Assembly (NCBI RefSeq): GCF_900156605.1
Contig: NZ_FTOA01000010.1
Span: 1 to 64,000 of the forward strand
Source of the DNA: Insolitispirillum peregrinum
GTDB lineage: Bacteria; Pseudomonadota; Alphaproteobacteria; Rhodospirillales; Rhodospirillaceae
Length of the DNA stretch: 64,000 nucleotides
Reading direction: 5' to 3'
Below, piece by piece: positions 11,101 to 16,994 of the stretch (within the stretch, counting starts at the first letter, position 1; the number at the start of each line of letters is the position of its first letter). Under the pieces are notes generated by a model. It ran no database searches. It was given only the letters and a program-made list of their open reading frames with translations, and was not told the origin of the DNA. Position numbers and translations under genes: made by a program.

Positions 11101-11945
11101 CCCATTCGTCCTATGACAACGACTATAACGGTCCGGTCTATGTGATTGCCGATCAGGCGGATGGAACGTCTGGCCTGACCATCAGCGATGTTGACAGCAC
11201 CACGCTGTCGCACATGGACATTGCGATCACCGGTGGCCTGCAGGACGGCGACAGCCTGAGCATTTACGGGCAAACGGTCAGTGTTGATCTCGATGGCAAC
11301 CTGACGGTGACCATCGACGGCTCGACCCTGACCATGAGCTATGATGCCAGCACCAGCACCCTGTCGTTTGATGGCGATGCCAGCAGCAGCGCTTATCAGA
11401 CGCTGGCCGGTTCGGTGGTGCTGACCAGCAGCACCGGCACGCTGGACGAAGGCACCCGCACCATCAGCGTCACCACCTATGATGATGGCGGATTGGCGGG
11501 CAGCGATAGCACCACCACCTCGATCCAGAATGGCTCGATGGACCTCAGCTATGAAAACCGGGGTGATGTGCTGTTCGACAGCGGCAGCTCGGTTACCTTG
11601 CTCGGGAATGATGGTGTTGATGATACGCTGGTGATGAACTATGGCGACCCGCTGACCACCGTCGATGGTGGCACATCGGGCTTTGATCAGCTGTACATCA
11701 TGCCGGCGGCGGATAACCCCAGTGTTGACTGGACCATCAACGCCGCCACTGACAGCTCGGGTAACCTGACGGGTGACTTCACCGTCTCCGGCACCGATGG
11801 TGACAGCTTCCTGATCCATGTGGACCCGGCCCATGTGACCTCGGTCGATGCGCACAACATCGTCTTTGATCAGGATGCCAGCGGGACGATTACCTTTGAG
11901 GATCACACCCTGAACTTCAACGATCTGGAAAAGATCTCGGTGTAA
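3..11945 (+). CDS. Giant repetitive secreted adhesin, 3' part (5' end outside the window)
   Basis: The reading frame is open from the first bases, so the start codon lies upstream; about 3980 residues are visible. The protein is almost entirely Ig/cadherin-like modules of about 137-138 residues. Each carries an EDT motif, a DTDGSE motif near its start and a V-x-AVAD junction. This pattern is typical of large type 1-secreted biofilm adhesins (BapA/LapA-like, T1SS-143-like repeats). After about 9120 a Gly-rich/Pro linker (GGGGGGTDTPEPP) separates a second set of more divergent modules. The C-terminus has one VDGGTSGFDQL stretch and ends in an acidic tail, NFNDLEKISV, as expected of an ABC-exported protein, though a long RTX nonapeptide block is absent. 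Acidic Asp/Thr-rich composition suggests calcium binding. No secretion genes lie downstream. The role in surface adhesion or biofilm is inferred. Confidence 0.85.
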   Translation, partial: TTLDHDGSTKTTTGEGTITITAVADSVNLGGLTSASDEDTSVALNPTIQLTDTDGSETLTGTVDLVFGADDQAAGKVMINGVEAPYTTNADGSITYHLDASLFTLDSSNHTYSLTDAGSVTFAPTGNSDADVTYDLSATTLDHDGSTKTTTGEGTITITAVADSVNLGGLTSASDEDTSVALNPTIQLTDTDGSETLTGTVDLVFGADDQAAGKVMINGVEAPYTTNADGSITYHLDASLFTLDSSNHTYSLTDAGSVTFAPTGNSDADVTYDLSATTLDHDGSTKTTTGEGTITITAVADSVNLGGLTSASDEDTSVALNPTIQLTDTDGSETLTGTVDLVFGADDQAAGKVMINGVEAPYTTNADGSITYHLDASLFTLDSSNHTYSLTDAGSVTFAPTGNSDADVTYDLSATTLDHDGSTKTTTGEGTITITAVADAVVLTASDGGNEDTSVALNPTVQLTDTDGSETLTGTVDLVFGADDQAAGKVMINGVEAPYTTNADGSITYHLDASLFTLDTATHTYSLTDAGSVTFAPTGNSDADVTYDLSATVLDNDGSTKTTTGEGTITITAVADSVNLGGLTSASDEDTSVALNPTIQLTDIDGSETLTGTVDLVFGADDQAAGKVMINGVEAPYTTNADGSITYHLDASLFTLDSSNHTYSLTDAGSVTFAPTGNSDADVTYDLSATTLDHDGSTKTTTGEGTITITAVADAVTLDAQDAAGMEDTAISLNISSGGLVDTDGSETLTIYISDVPAGSVLAQNGTALTAITGSVTLENGTVLSSTSSTVVYAITIHAGESASDALANLTITPPSGVSADFGLTVTAVTEEANGGDQAIVSDTLWVDVGTNAVTLNNLNVNIDEQTVGSDTNWNYLNLDSLTDSLTHADGTETVTVYLSGLPAGSTLQVFDGGSWQTLSADSNGEYAIDDSLLDNLRLSTAVNDSTSFTLTARAVTEDVDVGTAHETASTDAIAPDSAVSNTATITVTVNAVADTAIASGGGTGVEDQWIDLNLSSEVQDTDGSESITGLTLSGVPDGASLQYSGGSLSPSGSTTVGGVTTYTYDLTSLSASELATVQIKSPANSNLDYTLKMETVITESGSVGTSGSASTSVTTTSVSVVVYGDADTPTVTVDESSKTIVEDHLYKLADAVTDPALADTDGSESLVLRITPQDSTNSVLAIDSNHDGVISSSEYVALPASGYWTIAPEDLAYTYIGGSTNWSDEASSLKFDVTAVATEDDASVSTPGLDRDGQASSDTYTVTLQVDGNADALVIVANDAGVEDQSGGIPLSPTFQLTDTDGSESLTGTVDLVFASGTLLVNGVEAPHTDNGDGTVTYHLDVSLFELDSSTNTYSLKDAGSLTYQPVTNSDVDVTYQLSATTLDNNGSTKTTTAEGTIAITAVADAVVLAAADSGNEDTTIALHPTIQLTDTDGSESLTGTVDLVFGADDQAAGKVMVNGVQAPYTTNADGSITYHLSSSLFTYDSSTHTYSLSSSSVVTFVPTANSDVDVTYGLSATVLDHDGSTKTTTGEGTITVIAVADSVVLTASDSGNEDTAIALHPTVKLTDTDGSESLTGTVDMVFDAGDQAAGKVMINGTEAPYTTNADGSITYHLDASLFTYNSSTHTYSLSGSSSVTFVPTANSDVDVSYGLSATVLDHDGSTKTTTSAGSITVVAVADAVTIDGQNAAGMEDTAISLNISSGGLVDTDGSETLTIYISGVPAGSVLAQGGTSLTAMTGSVTLENGTVLTSTSSKVVYAITIHAGESVSDALANLTITPPSGASADFQLTVTAVTTEANGGDQAITSDTLWVDVGTNGIELNDMSVTINERTSSSTYSTLNLNSLTDTLTHSDGTEKVTVYLSGMPSGSILQVKIGSTWTTVNANANGEYAIDDSLLGNVRIATATNVDTDFTLTARAVVADVDVGTSHENAATDAVAPDSAVSNTATITVTVNAVADTAISSGGGTGVEDQWIGLNLSTKLRDTDGSESITGVTLSGVPAGASLQYSGGTLTPSSSSTVGGVTTYTYNLSSLSASELASVQMKAPANSNLDYTLKLNTTITESGSDGEVASGKATSTTSTSVSVVVYGDADTPTVTVDESSKTIVEDHLYKLADAVTNPALHDTDGSETLTLQIAPQDSEHSVLAIDSNHDGVITADEYVSLPASGYWTIAASDLAYTYIGGSTDWSSATASDKLKFDITAVATENDANISTPTLTRDGEASSETYTVTLTVDAEADALVISASNSGVEDQAGGIAITPTIGLQDTDGSETLTDTVYIMTSDSDMLNGTVTLNGTELHAQLVTGYDADGNPTFGGLAAANTPPVYAYSIDADDFSKSGSTYSISGLVFTPVANSDADVTYKIAATVSDNGETLVTVANGTISVAAVADAPTVQVGDGSGSLTASEDTPLALNIDAALVDVDGSETISSAQITNVPDGWTVGYLAADGTFTAATDSGDGVWIIATDKLDQVAILPPTDLDLSSADAVSFQLTVTTTESATGTNVSVKNASTTVAFTVAVDAVADTPTLVVNNARVVEDHDVKLDIDATITDSDSQNGRDPSETVTVYVSGDFDGGILVDRDGNELAWDSTANAYVIAADDLDNVYFRPAADSNTDVTLTITARSTESSNGDYAERSTTLSINIKGDADAATYNGTVLTGDDFSIAGTEGKDGAVVEINPHFDQFGSTDTDGSETVSVVISDIADGVNVYMTPGNEQYLLYIGNGQWAVDSDHLADVRITLDDTNYSGTLEDAFTLKVVVTEDDGDVSETTQSVNLVIDPTTDTQSIALSGGAAEDASVDNGVQVDIPVTITVTPNDVTDGAESITSVTISVDTDSLGLPSGTTLTLTLNGTTYDLTAGETITLDAADLAAYTDANGKVTLPLTMDGLPENWSKDVPVTISTTAIEDGATPVTVTSTQSVVITAVADQLDSFTVTATNEVSNDNSVDLNISATLGDTDGSETISYYQISGVPSGAALNMGVAAGNGVWIVTATQYASGDLHLVGADGLNGTLTITAKIVDTDPDGGSDSTTSSTTVDFSIPAGTGGGGGGTDTPEPPAVTITAVTSAEDTSFTLQADFTNADSSTALVITDLPDGVTINGTLNVDYFIVNDTIVIPADKVDDVSFTPAEDYAGDLSMTVKVTNTWGTSTLESAEATDVVAHITPVSDGASIAATVAAGADTTEDSSGVPFTLTISQSDNDGSEYLDGTTITIDGSSLPAGSVLTLNGVVLTADANGDYVLDITSDFGVSGSAFHDSGSITLSGLSVQPPADWSGTLNLGFSVSVHDESVVDGSLVSASSVTSTGSLSVTITPETDSAVITTADASGAEDTAITLDLTAHDSDLKSAVNEYGSEALSVVISGVPEGATIEGATNNGTYVVDGVTYTSWTVKSSAIDAGSGTISGLKITPAQDWSGTMTLSVTAYTMELSTKVVVSESQTFTVDVAAVSDTATINPQDVTASDNAREEQQIALTLNAQLTDVDGSETLSVKIAGVPSGATFTDGNGNSIGTSLGGGIYLFTAAEVAVLHIVAPVDYSGTLDLTAQAISTDGSAASAESGWMSFSVTVLGQADAPTLTLASTAITGTEDQSGGIALNVTGALTDTTGESLQLLITGAPAGSTFTAADGTVIHETVSATGVSYWAVDGSDISGLVMNAPENWNGTVSLGLELISSEDGTTASTTGTLDVTVTAVNDAPEVDVLTHSSYDNDYNGPVYVIADQADGTSGLTISDVDSTTLSHMDIAITGGLQDGDSLSIYGQTVSVDLDGNLTVTIDGSTLTMSYDASTSTLSFDGDASSSAYQTLAGSVVLTSSTGTLDEGTRTISVTTYDDGGLAGSDSTTTSIQNGSMDLSYENRGDVLFDSGSSVTLLGNDGVDDTLVMNYGDPLTTVDGGTSGFDQLYIMPAADNPSVDWTINAATDSSGNLTGDFTVSGTDGDSFLIHVDPAHVTSVDAHNIVFDQDASGTITFEDHTLNFNDLEKISV
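2148..3847 (+). repeat. First copy of a 1.7-kb multi-module block duplicated within the adhesin
   Basis: The block starts with a D-A-x-DAAGMEDTAISLNISSGG module and runs through ITESGS, VVYGDADTPTVTVDESSK and VEDHLYKLADAV modules to GVEDQSGG. The same module order recurs starting at 5046, an offset of 2898-2901 bp. Between the two copies sit three modules of the 414-bp type (about 3813, 4221 and 4632). Confidence 0.9.
5046..6748 (+). repeat. Second copy of the 1.7-kb adhesin block
   Basis: It matches the block at 2148-3847 module for module (DGQNAAGMEDTAISLN, ITESGSDGE, VVYGDADTPTVTVDESSK, VEDHLYKLADAV, GVEDQAGG) but has diverged at many residues. This duplication is therefore older than the tandem array at the start of the window. 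Confidence 0.88.
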
Positions 11946-11957
11946 ACAACAACGATG

Positions 11958-11987
11958 CCATCGCGTGTCAGACGCGGCACGCGATGG
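11958..11987 (+). terminator. Hairpin just after the adhesin stop codon
   Basis: CCATCGCGTG (11958-11967) pairs with CACGCGATGG (11978-11987) around a 10-base loop, followed by TGTTGTT. The hairpin begins 13 bases after the stop, so it is a likely transcription terminator, although the T-tract is interrupted. Confidence 0.65.
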
Positions 11988-12011
11988 TGTTGTTCTCTGG
12001 ATATGCCATAC

Positions 12012-12051
12012 TCAAGGCCCCCTGTGTCATGATCGACGCAGGGGGCCTTGA
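12012..12051 (+). other. 13-bp perfect inverted repeat upstream of the flavin reductase
   Basis: TCAAGGCCCCCTG (12012-12024) and CAGGGGGCCTTGA (12039-12051) form a perfect 13-bp stem with a 14-base loop, ending 23 bases before the ATG at 12075. It could be a second terminator for the adhesin or a structured 5' leader. There is no clear U-tract after it. Confidence 0.5.
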
Positions 12052-12074
12052 TCATGATTTCAGAGGACGCACGG

Positions 12075-12710
12075 ATGTTCTACAGCATTGATGAAAACGA
12101 TCATGGCCTGCCATTCAACCCGTTCAAGGGCTGTGTGGTGCCGCGCCCGATTGGCTGGATTTCGACCCGGTCAGCGTCCGGGGTGAACAATCTGGCCCCT
12201 TACAGCTTCTTTAACGCCATTTCGGATAATCCTCCGATGGTGGTGTATGGCAGCAACGGGCAGCAGCCGCATGGTCCGAAGGATACGCTGCGCAATATCG
12301 AGGAAACCGGCGTCTTTGTGGTCAATGTGGCGACATGGGATTTGCGCGATGCGATGAATGCCAGCAGCCACCCGCACCTGCCAGAGGTCGATGAGTTCCA
12401 GTCCGCCGGGCTGAGCGCAGAGATGGGCAGACTGGTGGCAGCACCGCGTGTTGTGGAAAGCCCGATCAGCCTTGAATGCCGCCTGCATCAGGTGCTGGAT
12501 TTACCGAGCGATGACCCGGCCAGCCGCAACGCGGCGGTGTTCGGGCGGGTGGTGGCGATCCATATTGACCCGCAGGTGCTGACCAACGGTCAGGTTGATC
12601 CGCGCAAGCTGCGCCCGATAGCCCGTCTGGGCTATCGGGATTATGCCGTGATCAATGATGTCTTTGCGATGACCCGCCCGGGGGGCGGCGATGCCCGGAT
12701 CGGGCTGTGA
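12075..12710 (+). CDS. Flavin reductase family protein (FMN-binding split barrel)
   Basis: A 211-residue protein with the flavin reductase-like split-barrel pattern: FNPFKGCVVPRPIGWIST near residues 13-30, NLAPYSFFNAISDNPP, and DTLRNIEETGVFVVN. Members bind FMN and act as NAD(P)H:flavin reductases or as flavoprotein oxygenase partners in the cytoplasm; the substrate here is unknown. I chose the ATG at 12075 because AGAGGA (12062-12067) sits seven bases upstream; the frame is open back to a TTG at 12048, but that lies inside the upstream hairpin. The downstream gene is on the opposite strand and is a TetR regulator, which may or may not control it. Confidence 0.8.
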   Translation: MFYSIDENDHGLPFNPFKGCVVPRPIGWISTRSASGVNNLAPYSFFNAISDNPPMVVYGSNGQQPHGPKDTLRNIEETGVFVVNVATWDLRDAMNASSHPHLPEVDEFQSAGLSAEMGRLVAAPRVVESPISLECRLHQVLDLPSDDPASRNAAVFGRVVAIHIDPQVLTNGQVDPRKLRPIARLGYRDYAVINDVFAMTRPGGGDARIGL

Positions 12711-12711
12711 G

Positions 12712-12763
12712 GGTTTGGAGCAGCGCTCCATGATCCTGGTTTCTGTTTGTCGTGTCCTGTGGC
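12712..12763. repeat. Partial copy of the inverted-repeat element seen at 33210-33387
   Basis: The reverse complement reads GCCACAGGACACGACA, then GATCATGGAGCGCTGCTCC, closely matching the left end of the element at 33210. It contains a 6-bp hairpin, TGGAGC-AGC-GCTCCA, at 12716-12730. It fills the space between the two convergent genes and may also act as their terminator. Confidence 0.6.
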
Positions 12764-13480
12764 TTATGGCCCCAGCAGCAGGGACTGTTCGACGAATGCC
12801 ACCACCGCATCGGCGTAGTGTTCGACTGGCAGGGAACGGGCGGCAAAGGTTTCGCGGTTCAGAACCCATTCGGTGACCAGCGGTTTGATCAAGGCGGCGG
12901 CCATGGTGGTGTCGGCCCAGCGCAGTTGCCCGATTCCCCGGGTGGCGTTCAGGACCTCGATCAGGGCGGCATCAATGATCTGTCCGCAGGATGGCAGGGC
13001 TTCAGTGCTGGCTGCAGCCTCGGGGCGGGCGGGCAGGTGATGGCCTTCCATCATGGCAAAGAACAGCCACGGATGCAGCGCCTCGGCGGTGTACAGCAGG
13101 GCGCGCAGCAGGGTGGTCAGGTGCTGGCGCGGCTCCAGCGGCTGGGCGGCCTGCTCGCTGATGATCTGGCCGAGGCCGTCGTTGACCTGTTCGAGGATCA
13201 TCCGCAGCAGGTGATCCTTGCTGTCGATATAGGAATAGAGCGCCCCCAGGCTGATGCCGGTGGCGGCGCTCAGGTCGCGCAGCCCCATCGCCTGAAAGCC
13301 CTGGCTGTTCGACAGCGCCAGCGTCTGCAGGAAAATCTTTTGCAGATTGGGCAGGGCGGTCGTTTCCCGTCGGACCTTGATCGACGCCGTATGGCGGGCG
13401 AGGATTGGCCGGTAAAAATCAAGGCTCTGGGGATCGAAACGCTGTACGAACAGGGCGACATCCAGGGTCGGGGCATCCAT
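12764..13480 (-). CDS. TetR/AcrR family transcriptional regulator
   Basis: A 238-residue protein from the ATG at 13480, chosen because AAGGA lies nine bases upstream; longer GTG and ATG options upstream lack a ribosome-binding site. The DNA-binding part reads MGLRDLSAATGISLGALYSYIDSKDHLL, the TetR helix-turn-helix followed by the characteristic YxYxxSKDxLL turn. An N-terminal extension of about 50 residues precedes it, longer than in most TetR proteins. The C-terminal helical domain would bind an unknown ligand. The gene lies downstream of and co-directional with the alpha-E/ATP-grasp operon, separated by a strong hairpin, and convergent with the flavin reductase gene. Its target is not evident; an 18-bp inverted repeat at 13550-13594 is a possible operator. 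Confidence 0.85.
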   Translation of the reverse strand: MDAPTLDVALFVQRFDPQSLDFYRPILARHTASIKVRRETTALPNLQKIFLQTLALSNSQGFQAMGLRDLSAATGISLGALYSYIDSKDHLLRMILEQVNDGLGQIISEQAAQPLEPRQHLTTLLRALLYTAEALHPWLFFAMMEGHHLPARPEAAASTEALPSCGQIIDAALIEVLNATRGIGQLRWADTTMAAALIKPLVTEWVLNRETFAARSLPVEHYADAVVAFVEQSLLLGP

Positions 13481-13549
13481 CTCGTTGTATCCTTCCATAA
13501 GCAAGGGCGCACCCCGGCGGATCACCAGAGGGCAGGACCCGAGAGCGGG

Positions 13550-13594
13550 CCTGCCTGTGGGTGGTCTTGCAGGATCAGACCACCCACAGGCAGG
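13550..13594 (-). terminator. 18-bp perfect hairpin between the alpha-E operon and the TetR gene
   Basis: CCTGCCTGTGGGTGGTCT (13550-13567) is perfectly complementary to 13577-13594 across a 9-base loop. A second, smaller hairpin, CGCCGCC-ATCG-GGCGGCG, lies at 13623-13640 right after the stop of the alpha-E gene. Position suggests termination of the five-gene operon, but neither has a U-tract. An operator role for the TetR gene that follows is the alternative. Confidence 0.5.
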
Positions 13595-13648
13595 AACCGG
13601 GGCACGACAGGTCAGACTCTCACGCCGCCATCGGGCGGCGCTGTCTGT

Positions 13649-14620
13649 TTACGCCGCAGGCTGACCGACAGACATGTAGCTGGCGGTCAGTTCACTGGTG
13701 ATCCGCACCAGTTGCTGCTGCACACAATCGACGAATTCATGCAGACCCCGTTCCAGAACTTCGGCGGCGGTCACTTCGTCAAACATGGCGCGCAACTCGT
13801 CCAGGGCTTCCAGGGCTGCCGAGCAGCCTTTCAGACCATAACGAGTGCGGACCTGAGTGACATACCACTCCAGTTGCCGAATGCACAGAGACACGGAACG
13901 GGGATGGCTGTCATTGAACAGCAGGAAGCCGACCACCGCTTCCGGGGTGACCTTGCCCGCCGAGATGCGGCGGAAGCCGTGATAGCCCGCCGCAGCCCGC
14001 AGCAGGGCGTTCCACTGCGACACATCCAGCGCCGAACCGACGTCTTCGACCCGCGGCAGCAGGGTATGGTACTTGATGTCCAGAAGGCGGGTGGTCTGGT
14101 CGGCGCGTTCCAGCACCCGGCCCATGCTGTAGAAATACCACGCCTGATCGCGGAAGAAGGTGCCTTCGACGATCCCGGTGTGGGCCTGACAGGCTTCGCG
14201 GATCTGCTGGCACAGGCGCGACAGCTTGGGCAGGGCGACATCTTCGTGGCGCAGGTTGCCGACCCAGGCGTTGAACATGTTGATCTGCTGCCACAGCTCG
14301 ACCGAGATCAGCGCGCGCAGGGTGCGGGCATTCTCGCGCGCGGCCTGCAGCGAAGCGGGGATAGAGGTCGAATTGCTGGCGTCCAGCATGTAGAAATCGA
14401 CCACCCGCGGGCCATCGGCCACCGGGTGCAGGGCGGTAAAGGCTTCTTCGTCGGCATTGATCTGGACCACCGACATCCAGTTGCTGCCCCGGCCCCGGTT
14501 GTGGGTGTCGCGGCTGAAGGATTCGGTGACGTCAAGGATGCGGGCCATGTTTTCGACCCGCTCGACATAGCGGGCCAGCCAGAACAGGTTATCGGCATTG
14601 CGGCTTAACAGCGCAGTCAT
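13649..14620 (-). CDS. Alpha-E domain protein (DUF403), last gene of the ATP-grasp/transglutaminase operon
   Basis: A 323-residue, almost wholly helical protein opening with SRNADNLFWLARYVERVENMAR, the signature of the alpha-E family. These proteins are usually encoded with circularly permuted ATP-grasp enzymes and transglutaminases and are thought to belong to a peptide synthesis or modification system; their biochemical role is unknown. The ATG at 14620 has GGAG seven bases upstream. It follows the stand-alone ATP-grasp gene by 32 bases. The same domain occurs fused to the C-terminus of the larger ATP-grasp protein in this operon, so the cell makes two versions. Confidence 0.88.
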   Translation of the reverse strand: MTALLSRNADNLFWLARYVERVENMARILDVTESFSRDTHNRGRGSNWMSVVQINADEEAFTALHPVADGPRVVDFYMLDASNSTSIPASLQAARENARTLRALISVELWQQINMFNAWVGNLRHEDVALPKLSRLCQQIREACQAHTGIVEGTFFRDQAWYFYSMGRVLERADQTTRLLDIKYHTLLPRVEDVGSALDVSQWNALLRAAAGYHGFRRISAGKVTPEAVVGFLLFNDSHPRSVSLCIRQLEWYVTQVRTRYGLKGCSAALEALDELRAMFDEVTAAEVLERGLHEFVDCVQQQLVRITSELTASYMSVGQPAA

Positions 14621-14652
14621 GATGGTACTCCGTCAACGGTGTTCAGGCAAAC

Positions 14653-16122
14653 TCAGGCTTCGATGACCCAGGTATCCTTCGAGCCACCCCCTTGCGAGGA
14701 GTTGACCACGATCGAGCCTTCGCGCAGGGCGACGCGCGACAGGCCGCCGGGCAGGACCCAGGTCTTTTTTCCGGTGATGGCAAAGGGGCGCAGATCGACG
14801 TGGCGGGGGGCAATGCCGCGGTCGGTCAGCGTCGGGGCGACCGACAGCGACACCATCGGCTGGCTGATGTAGTTCGACGGATTGGCCCGCAGTTGCAGGC
14901 GGAAGGCGTCGATTTCTTCTTTGGTCGATTTTGGGCCGACCAGCAGGCCATAGCCACCGGATTCACCGACCGGCTTGACCACCAACTGATCCAGATTGTC
15001 CAGCGTGTACTGCAGGGCATCGGCTTCGCGGCAGATATGGGTCTCGACGTTCGGCAGGATCGGGTCCTGATCAAGGTAGTACTTGATGATGCGCGGCATG
15101 TAGGCATAGACCGCCTTGTCGTCGGCAACGCCGGTGCCAACGGCATTGGCCAGCGCCACATTGCCCTTGCGATAGGCCTGCATCAGGCCGGGCACACCGA
15201 TCAGGCTGTCCTTGCGGAACACCTGCGGGTCGAGGAAGGCGTCATCAATGCGGCGGTAAATCGAATGGACGGCGGCCAGACCGGCGGTGGTGCGCATGTA
15301 AACGCGCTCGTTATCGACCACCAGATCGCTGGCTTCGACCAGCGGCACGCCCATTTCACGGGCGAGGAACACATGTTCGAAATAGGCCGAGTTATAAATG
15401 CCGGGGCTGAGCAGGACCACCTGCGGATCATCGACCGGCGGGGCTATTTCCTGCATCGCCGAGCGCAGCATCATGCCGTAGTTGTCCACCGGACGCAGGC
15501 GGGTCAGCTCGGTCAGGTCGGGGAAGGCGCGCAGCATCAGGTTGCGGTTTTCGATCACATAGGACACGCCCGACGGGGTGCGGGCATTGTCTTCCAGCAC
15601 GCAGAAGGTTCCCTGTTCATCGCGCACAACGTCAATGCCGCAGATGTGGGCATAGGTGCCGCAGGGCACATCCATCCCGACCATGAAGTCACGATAGTTG
15701 ATGTTGCCCAGCACCAGATCGGTGGGAACAACCCCGTCCTTCAGGATTTTCTGGTTGTGGTAGATGTCTTCAAGGAACAGGTTGATGGCGGCAACGCGCT
15801 GGACAACGCCTTCTTCCAGGTTTTGCCATTCGCCGGGGGTCAGCACACGCGGGATCACGTCGAACGGCAGGATGCGGTCGATGGCGTTGCGTTCGGTATA
15901 GACGGTAAAGGTGATGCCCAGATTGTGCAGCTCGTTTTCTGCTTCCTGTGCCCGCTGGCGCAGGTGGGTCAGGTCGAGACCATGCAGGCGCTCGACCAGC
16001 GCTTTCTGATCGGCTGCCCCGTCGCCCTGTGGGCGCGTGCTGGTCAGCTCGCAAAAGAAGTTGCCGGGATCATAGCCACTCAGCAGGCCGGTGGTCGGGG
16101 GGATGGTGTTTGGTTGACTCAT
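14653..16122 (-). CDS. Circularly permuted type 2 ATP-grasp protein (stand-alone)
   Basis: A 489-residue protein of the DUF404/DUF407 type. Recognisable stretches include PRVLTPGEWQNLEEGVVQRVAAINLFLEDIYH, the LVLGNINYRDFMVGMDVP segment, VLEDNARTPSGVSYVIENR, VVLLSPGIYNSAYFEHVFLARE and VVKPVGESGGYGLLVGP, which carries the Lys and Gly-rich nucleotide loop. ATP-grasp enzymes activate a carboxylate with ATP and join it to an amine; here the substrate is presumably an amino acid or peptide, but it is unknown. Its ATG overlaps the TGA of the preceding transglutaminase gene by four bases, so translation is coupled. The neighbouring alpha-E protein is its usual partner. Confidence 0.88.
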   Translation of the reverse strand: MSQPNTIPPTTGLLSGYDPGNFFCELTSTRPQGDGAADQKALVERLHGLDLTHLRQRAQEAENELHNLGITFTVYTERNAIDRILPFDVIPRVLTPGEWQNLEEGVVQRVAAINLFLEDIYHNQKILKDGVVPTDLVLGNINYRDFMVGMDVPCGTYAHICGIDVVRDEQGTFCVLEDNARTPSGVSYVIENRNLMLRAFPDLTELTRLRPVDNYGMMLRSAMQEIAPPVDDPQVVLLSPGIYNSAYFEHVFLAREMGVPLVEASDLVVDNERVYMRTTAGLAAVHSIYRRIDDAFLDPQVFRKDSLIGVPGLMQAYRKGNVALANAVGTGVADDKAVYAYMPRIIKYYLDQDPILPNVETHICREADALQYTLDNLDQLVVKPVGESGGYGLLVGPKSTKEEIDAFRLQLRANPSNYISQPMVSLSVAPTLTDRGIAPRHVDLRPFAITGKKTWVLPGGLSRVALREGSIVVNSSQGGGSKDTWVIEA

Positions 16123-16994
16123 GACAGTTCATCCATTTGCACGGCAACATCGAGGGAATGGCTTCCGCCACCGAGGATTATTCCCCGCACCGGGCTGACA
16201 TCCGCATAGTCGCGGCCCCAGGCAAGGGTGACATGGTCTTCGGCGACCACCAGATCATTGGTCGGGTCCAGATCGATCCAACCAAAACCGGGACACCAGG
16301 CCGATACCCACGCATGTGAGGCATCGGCACCGATCAGGCGGTACTGACCGGGGGGAGGAAGGGTGCGCAGATAGCCCGACACATAGCGGGCAGACAGGCC
16401 CAGCGCCCGCAGGCAGGCGAGCTGGACATGGGCGAAGTCCTGACAGACTCCGCGCCGTTCCCGCAGGACATCCTGCACCGGGGTCGAAACGGCGGTCGCC
16501 CCCGGCTGGAAACGGAAATCACGATGAATGCGGCGGGTCAGGTCGCGCAGCCCGTACAGGAGGGGCTGATTGGCCGGGAACGATGGCAGGGCATAGGCGC
16601 GGGCATCGTCCAGCAGCGGGATCAGCGGGCTGGGATAGGTGAATTCACTGGCCTCGGGGGACAGCGGAAAGCCGTCGCCCAGCAACTGCCCGCGCACGTT
16701 TTCCCATGCCGGCGTGCTGTCGGGTGGTGGTGGGTAGGGCAGAGCCACTTCGACCTGACACGAGGCGGTGATGGTAAAGCTGGTGTGCGGGTCTTCGATG
16801 CTGATCTGGATGGTGGTATTGCCAAAGTGATCCAGACGGCGGCTGCGGCGCAGAGGCAGCGGGTCGCACAGGACTTCGGCCTCCAACACCCGTTGCCACG
16901 GTGTTTCGCGTGGCGTCAGGTGCAGGATGTGGTTGGCCAGATCGACCGGCTCGCCATAGGTATAGGTGGTGCGGTGGGAGATGGCGTATTTCAT
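16119..16994 (-). CDS. Transglutaminase-like cysteine protein
   Basis: A 291-residue protein with the bacterial transglutaminase N-terminal beta domain (MKYAISHRTTYTYGEPVDLANHILHLTPRE) followed by the papain-like core. The triad is visible as Cys184 in RRGVCQDFAHV, His227 in DASHAWVSAW and Asp243 in IDLDPTND. There is no signal peptide, so it should act in the cytoplasm, either as an amidase/peptidase or as a transferase making isopeptide bonds. It is linked by four-base stop/start overlaps to the genes on both sides, placing it between the two ATP-grasp proteins. A second, much larger transglutaminase starts the operon, and the two share the same N-terminal layout. Confidence 0.9.
   Translation of the reverse strand: MKYAISHRTTYTYGEPVDLANHILHLTPRETPWQRVLEAEVLCDPLPLRRSRRLDHFGNTTIQISIEDPHTSFTITASCQVEVALPYPPPPDSTPAWENVRGQLLGDGFPLSPEASEFTYPSPLIPLLDDARAYALPSFPANQPLLYGLRDLTRRIHRDFRFQPGATAVSTPVQDVLRERRGVCQDFAHVQLACLRALGLSARYVSGYLRTLPPPGQYRLIGADASHAWVSAWCPGFGWIDLDPTNDLVVAEDHVTLAWGRDYADVSPVRGIILGGGSHSLDVAVQMDELS

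Noticed and set aside
12752-14608. 618-residue plus-strand frame opposite the TetR and alpha-E genes
   Set aside because: It covers parts of two well-recognised minus-strand genes and has no family pattern.
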